A stretch of 37,333 nt of DNA from Thermaceae bacterium (GTDB lineage: Bacteria; Deinococcota; Deinococci; Deinococcales; Thermaceae). Below the pieces are notes generated by a model. It did not search any database. It was not told the DNA's origin and saw only the letters and a program-made list of their open reading frames with translations. Position numbers and translations under genes: made by a program. Where the stretch lies: positions 1 through 37,333 of the forward strand of contig JADMIM010000029.1 of NCBI GenBank assembly GCA_015478585.1, given 5' to 3'. Positions within the stretch are counted from its first letter, which is position 1, and every line of letters starts with the position of its first letter. Shown piece after piece: positions 32,800 through 37,333 of the stretch.

Positions 32800-34116
32800 A
32801 TGTTGGCTAGGGCCCAAGCCTTTTTCCTCGAGCGCCCGGTGGCACGGGTGGTGGCGTTTTTTACCGCACTCAACCTGCTCACGGTGCTGGGTTTTACCCT
32901 GCTGGTTCCGGCCCGACCTATCGAGATTCCAGCCACCTTGCCCATCTACGACCCGGTGCAGACGGCCTGGCGCATAGGTGGGGCCTTGGGGCTATACGCC
33001 TTGGTGCTATGGGGGGTACGCCCAGGGCAGCGGGCAACTTGGGAGTTGCTGTTGCTGGCCCTGGTAGGAGCCCTAGTGCTGGGGGGCCTGACCCACTATT
33101 ATCTGCCGTTTTTGGCACTGGGACTGATTCCGGTGGTGGCCCGCTACTGGATGCCACTATGGGGGGTGTTGCTGCTGGTTGCGGGCATCGTGGGGTTTTC
33201 GGCTTGGTGGGCGCTGCGCGAACCCCTGCAAATTACCTTCGAGATTATTCAGACCCAAGGCCCCAGGGGCGGCACGGCCTGGAGCGCCCTGCCCCAGCCG
33301 ATGGCCTATCCCAATTTGGGGCTGGCCTTCTTCGTGTTTATCGCCTTTTTGTTCGCGGGCTATTCGCTGTTTGCCCTCGAGGTGCTGGTGAGAGAAGCCA
33401 GGGCCAGGGAAGAGTTGTGGAACACCCGCCGTGAACTGCTGGAGACTTCGCGCCAGACCGGTATTCTCGAAGAACGCCAGCGCCTGGCCAGGGAGATTCA
33501 CGATACCCTGGCTCAGAACTTCGCTAGCATCGTGGTGCAACTCGAGGCCGCCGAAGCTGCCTCAGAAAACGAGTCCCCCTCGGGGCGTTATCTGCAACAA
33601 GCTCGAGATGCCGCCAGGGAAGGGCTTTCCGAGGCCAGGCGGATGGTTTGGGCCTTGCGCCCGGAAATTTTGGAAAACGCTTCGCTGCCCGAAGCCCTGA
33701 GCCGCCTTTTGCGGCGCTGGCAGGAAGAAAGCGGGGTTCAGGCCAGCCTCACCGTCACCGGTGAACCCAGGATGCTGCATCCAGAACTCGAGGTCAGCCT
33801 GCTGCGCATCGCCCAGGAGGCCCTGACCAACGTGCGCAAGCATTCCCAAGCCCGCAACACCTCCCTGACCCTTTCCTACCTCGACGACTTGGTGCTGATG
33901 GACATCCAGGACGACGGGGTGGGCCTCCAACCCTGGTATGCCTCCAGCGCCGGGGCTGGAACCCTGGTCGGCAACTTCGGCCTGCGCTCGATGCGGGAGC
34001 GGGTGGAGCGGCTGGGTGGGATGTTTACCCTCGAGAGCGAACGGGGGCTGGGCACCATTCTGGCCGTGAGCCTGCCCCTCGACCCTCCGGCGGTGACTAC
34101 CAAAGCAGTGACCTGA
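32800..34116 (+). CDS. NarL-system sensor histidine kinase (HisKA_3 type)
   Basis: A 438-residue sensor kinase. The N-terminal 200 residues hold about five to six membrane helices with short loops, so it senses the membrane or a small ligand, with no large outside domain. The HisKA_3 box EERQRLAREIHDTLAQN carries His234, and the ATPase domain has LRIAQEALTNVRKHSQA (N box), DIQDDGVG and GNFGLRSMRERVERLGG. This is the LiaS/DesK/NarX class. The ATG at 32800 is preferred over a GTG at 32764 because of the -10 element between them. The response regulator follows 50 bases on, so they are a pair. Confidence 0.9.
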   Translation: MLARAQAFFLERPVARVVAFFTALNLLTVLGFTLLVPARPIEIPATLPIYDPVQTAWRIGGALGLYALVLWGVRPGQRATWELLLLALVGALVLGGLTHYYLPFLALGLIPVVARYWMPLWGVLLLVAGIVGFSAWWALREPLQITFEIIQTQGPRGGTAWSALPQPMAYPNLGLAFFVFIAFLFAGYSLFALEVLVREARAREELWNTRRELLETSRQTGILEERQRLAREIHDTLAQNFASIVVQLEAAEAASENESPSGRYLQQARDAAREGLSEARRMVWALRPEILENASLPEALSRLLRRWQEESGVQASLTVTGEPRMLHPELEVSLLRIAQEALTNVRKHSQARNTSLTLSYLDDLVLMDIQDDGVGLQPWYASSAGAGTLVGNFGLRSMRERVERLGGMFTLESERGLGTILAVSLPLDPPAVTTKAVT

Positions 34117-34166
34117 GGTTTGGTTCGCTGCTTTCTCTTGGAACCTGGCCCCCCCAACCCTCAACT

Positions 34167-34802
34167 ATGAACCCCATCCGAATTCTCGTGGTAGACGACC
34201 ATCCAGTAGTGCGGGCCGGGCTGGCGGGCCTGCTCAACTCGCAGCCCGATTTTGAAGTGGTGGGTGAAGCAGGTAACGGCCTCGAGGCTACGGCCTACGT
34301 GGAAAATCTGCGGCCCCAGGTGGTTTTGATGGACTTGCGAATGCCCCAGATGGACGGGGTGAACGCCATCCGGCAGATTCGCAGCAACTATCCCAAAACC
34401 CAGATATTGGTGCTGACTACCTACGACAGCGACTCGGAAATCGTGCGAGCGGTAGAAGCTGGAGCTACTGGCTACCTGCTCAAGGACGTGCCTCGAGAGG
34501 AATTGTTCCGGGCGGTGCGGCTATGTGCTGAGGGCGAAGCGGTGCTCTCGCCACCCATTGCAGCCCGGCTGCTGGGGCGGATGCGCGGCCCGGCTGAGGA
34601 GCACTTGTCTACAAGGGAGCTCGAGGTGCTCTCTCTGGTTGCCAAAGGTTACTCGAATAAAGAAGTAGCTCGTGCCCTCAAAATCAGCGAGGCCACGGTG
34701 AAAACCCATCTGCTACACACCTTCGGTAAGCTGGGCGTGGATGACCGTACGGCGGCGGTGACGGTAGCTCTCGAGCGCGGGATATTGCGGCTGGAAGGAT
34801 AG
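34167..34802 (+). CDS. NarL/FixJ-family response regulator
   Basis: A 211-residue response regulator. The receiver domain has Asp10-Asp11, the phosphorylation Asp56 (VVLMDLRMPQMDG), Thr84 (LVLTTYD) and Lys106 (GYLLKDV); the LuxR-type HTH is at about 146-205 (LSTRELEVLSLVAKGYSNKE, ISEATVKTHLLHTFGKLGV). It is complete and should be activated by the kinase just before it. Targets are unknown; the divergent DUF427 gene and the downstream exporter are possible. Confidence 0.93.
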   Translation: MNPIRILVVDDHPVVRAGLAGLLNSQPDFEVVGEAGNGLEATAYVENLRPQVVLMDLRMPQMDGVNAIRQIRSNYPKTQILVLTTYDSDSEIVRAVEAGATGYLLKDVPREELFRAVRLCAEGEAVLSPPIAARLLGRMRGPAEEHLSTRELEVLSLVAKGYSNKEVARALKISEATVKTHLLHTFGKLGVDDRTAAVTVALERGILRLEG

Positions 34803-34809
34803 CTCAGCG

Positions 34810-34815
34810 TATAAT
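34810..34815 (+). promoter_or_regulatory. TATAAT -10 element of a probably leaderless LysE-type gene
   Basis: A perfect TATAAT at 34810-34815 is 6 bases before the GTG start at 34822, and a TTGCGG lies 19 bases before it. Transcription from it would begin at or next to the start codon. Confidence 0.6.
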
Positions 34816-34821
34816 CCGGCT

Positions 34822-35451
34822 GTGGTTGACCCGGTTGCCTTCGGCGTATTTCTGATAGCAGCTCTCGCGCTCGCGGCGGCTCCGGGCCCCGGTATGCTCT
34901 ACGTGATGGCAATCAGCCTCAGGGGTGGGCGCAACGAGGGCTTGAAAGCCTCGGTGGGGACGGCAGTGGGTGGCTTGTTCCACGTTTTGGCTGCGGGCAT
35001 AGGAATCTCGGCCCTGCTGATGACCTCGGTGGTGGCTTTCAGCGTGGTCAAGTATGCAGGGGCGGCCTACCTGATTTATCTGGGCCTACGGACGCTGCTC
35101 AGCCGCGATGAGGCCCACGTTGCCGACGAAAATCGACCCCAGAAAAGCCAAGCCCTGCTCCAGGGCATTCTCACCGAGGCCCTCAACCCCAAGACGGCCT
35201 TGTTTTTCCTGGCTTTCATCCCCCAGTTCGTCCACCCGCAGCTCGGGCACGTGTTTTGGCAGTTCGTGATTTTCGGGGTGGTGTCGGTGTTTCTCAATAC
35301 CTCCGCCGATGTCGTCGTGGCGATACTAGCCGGGCCGATTGGAAGGCGACTGAAAAGCAGTCAGCGCTTTCGCAGCAACCAAAAAGTCCTCACCGGGCTG
35401 ATGCTGATTGGCCTGGGAACCTACGCGGCGCTGTCCGACAGCAAACGATAG
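34822..35451 (+). CDS. LysE/RhtB-family exporter
   Basis: A 209-residue inner-membrane protein with about six helices. The signature APGPGMLYVMAISLRGGRNE near residues 15-34 and EALNPKTALFFLAFIPQFV near 114-132 define the LysE/RhtB amino-acid efflux family; the substrate cannot be told (amino acids, homoserine lactones). It is transcribed in the same direction as the two-component genes, 19 bases after the response regulator, but seems to have its own leaderless promoter. Confidence 0.88.
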   Translation: MVDPVAFGVFLIAALALAAAPGPGMLYVMAISLRGGRNEGLKASVGTAVGGLFHVLAAGIGISALLMTSVVAFSVVKYAGAAYLIYLGLRTLLSRDEAHVADENRPQKSQALLQGILTEALNPKTALFFLAFIPQFVHPQLGHVFWQFVIFGVVSVFLNTSADVVVAILAGPIGRRLKSSQRFRSNQKVLTGLMLIGLGTYAALSDSKR

Positions 35452-35463
35452 TCGGGATGCCCT

Positions 35464-35741
35464 ATGTCTGAAAGACCCTTAGAGTTCGCCCCCAGCAACG
35501 AGACCGAGCGCCGCGCGGCGCTGGTCGAGGAGTTCGTGAACGAAGTGCTACGGCTGCCCTGGACGCTCGTCACCGATGGGACAACCCTGGTGGACTTCGA
35601 GGGTGTGCGCACCGAGCTCGAGCTGAGTGAAGCCTGCCAGGAGCACTACGGGATGGGACTTGGGCATCTTCATTTCCAGATGCCGCTATATCTGCTGCTG
35701 GACGAACTCGAGGCTGCCCGTCAGCGACGCGACTTCCCCAA

Positions 35742-35745
<4 letters not shown>
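35464..35745 (+). CDS. Small protein of unknown function
   Basis: A 93-residue acidic protein (MSERPLEFAPSNETERRAAL, then VEEFVNEVLRLPWTLVTDGT) with no membrane segment. I do not recognise it. It starts 12 bases after the exporter gene and its stop overlaps the purF stop by 3 bases on the other strand. The coding character (even codon use, no stop over its length, close spacing) supports a real gene. Confidence 0.6.
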
Positions 35746-37279
<1,534 letters not shown>

Positions 37280-37283
<4 letters not shown>

Positions 37284-37333
37284 GGCAGCACCTTCCGCAG
37301 CGGTTTTTCCCAGACCTGGCGCAGCTCGTCCAC
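37280..37333 (-). CDS. Probable PurL C-terminus (partial)
   Basis: The last 17 residues of a protein whose gene runs off the right edge: VDELRQVWEKPLRKVLP then TGA. Its stop overlaps the purF start (GTGA). In purine operons PurL (FGAM synthase) commonly precedes purF and often ends in such an LR-W-LP pattern, so purL is the likely identity, but 17 residues cannot prove it. Confidence 0.5.

Overview
The window looks like chromosomal DNA of a member of the Thermaceae, most likely a Meiothermus-type organism. The evidence is a homoisocitrate dehydrogenase of the Thermus lysine (alpha-aminoadipate) pathway, a pilM-pilN-pilO-pilW-pilQ cluster in the order known from Thermus thermophilus natural transformation work, an HpaB whose active-site numbering (R100, Y104, H142) matches the T. 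thermophilus enzyme, short or absent leaders in front of some genes, moderately high GC, and a striking excess of the palindrome CTCGAG. The exact species is not decided by the sequence.

Region 1 (1-11351, minus strand) is a 4-hydroxyphenylacetate (homoprotocatechuate) meta-cleavage operon. In transcription order it holds a DapA-family aldolase, hpaG, a broken hicA, an intact hicB, a DUF3293 gene, a SnoaL-like gene, hpaE, hpaB, hpaC, hpaD, a PaaH-type 3-hydroxyacyl-CoA dehydrogenase and the start of a LivK-type binding protein. Many of these genes are joined by 4-base ATGA overlaps. Two intruders lie antisense in it: a PIN-domain toxin-antitoxin pair between hpaE and the SnoaL-like gene, flanked by a 40-bp duplication of the 5' end of hpaE, and a decayed DUF559 nuclease gene between hpaE and hpaB. 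A divergent PucR-type regulator (11453-12550) probably controls the operon. hpaF, hpaH and hpaI are not seen here.

Region 2 (12600-19350) is housekeeping: a GNAT acetyltransferase, an ABC-F ATPase with an in-frame repeat insertion and an unusual C-terminal extension, a SufE protein, a MOSC protein, and aroC-aroK-aroB of the shikimate pathway.

Region 3 (19400-25050) is the pilMNOWQ operon, which serves type IV pili and DNA uptake. It is bracketed by two 115-bp inverted repeats that are 96% identical.

Region 4 (25057-30600) has homoisocitrate dehydrogenase, a DUF5317 membrane protein overlapping a membrane HD-GYP phosphodiesterase, a self-contained transcription unit for a 29-residue signal-peptide-like protein (promoter, 5' hairpin, strong ribosome site, terminator), and a KimA-like potassium transporter.

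Region 5 (30600-37333) has a second decayed DUF559 gene, a large secreted protein of unknown role, a DUF427 protein, a NarL-type two-component system, a LysE-type exporter that appears to be leaderless, a small unknown protein, and purF followed upstream by the last codons of what is probably purL.

Two repeat systems run through the whole window. One is a set of GC-rich palindromic elements that sit between genes and also in frame inside hpaD, purF and probably the ABC-F gene. The other is a set of degenerate tracts with an exact 7-base period, found between genes, at the 5' end of purF and inside the ABC-F gene. Together with the CTCGAG excess these are the most unusual things seen here.
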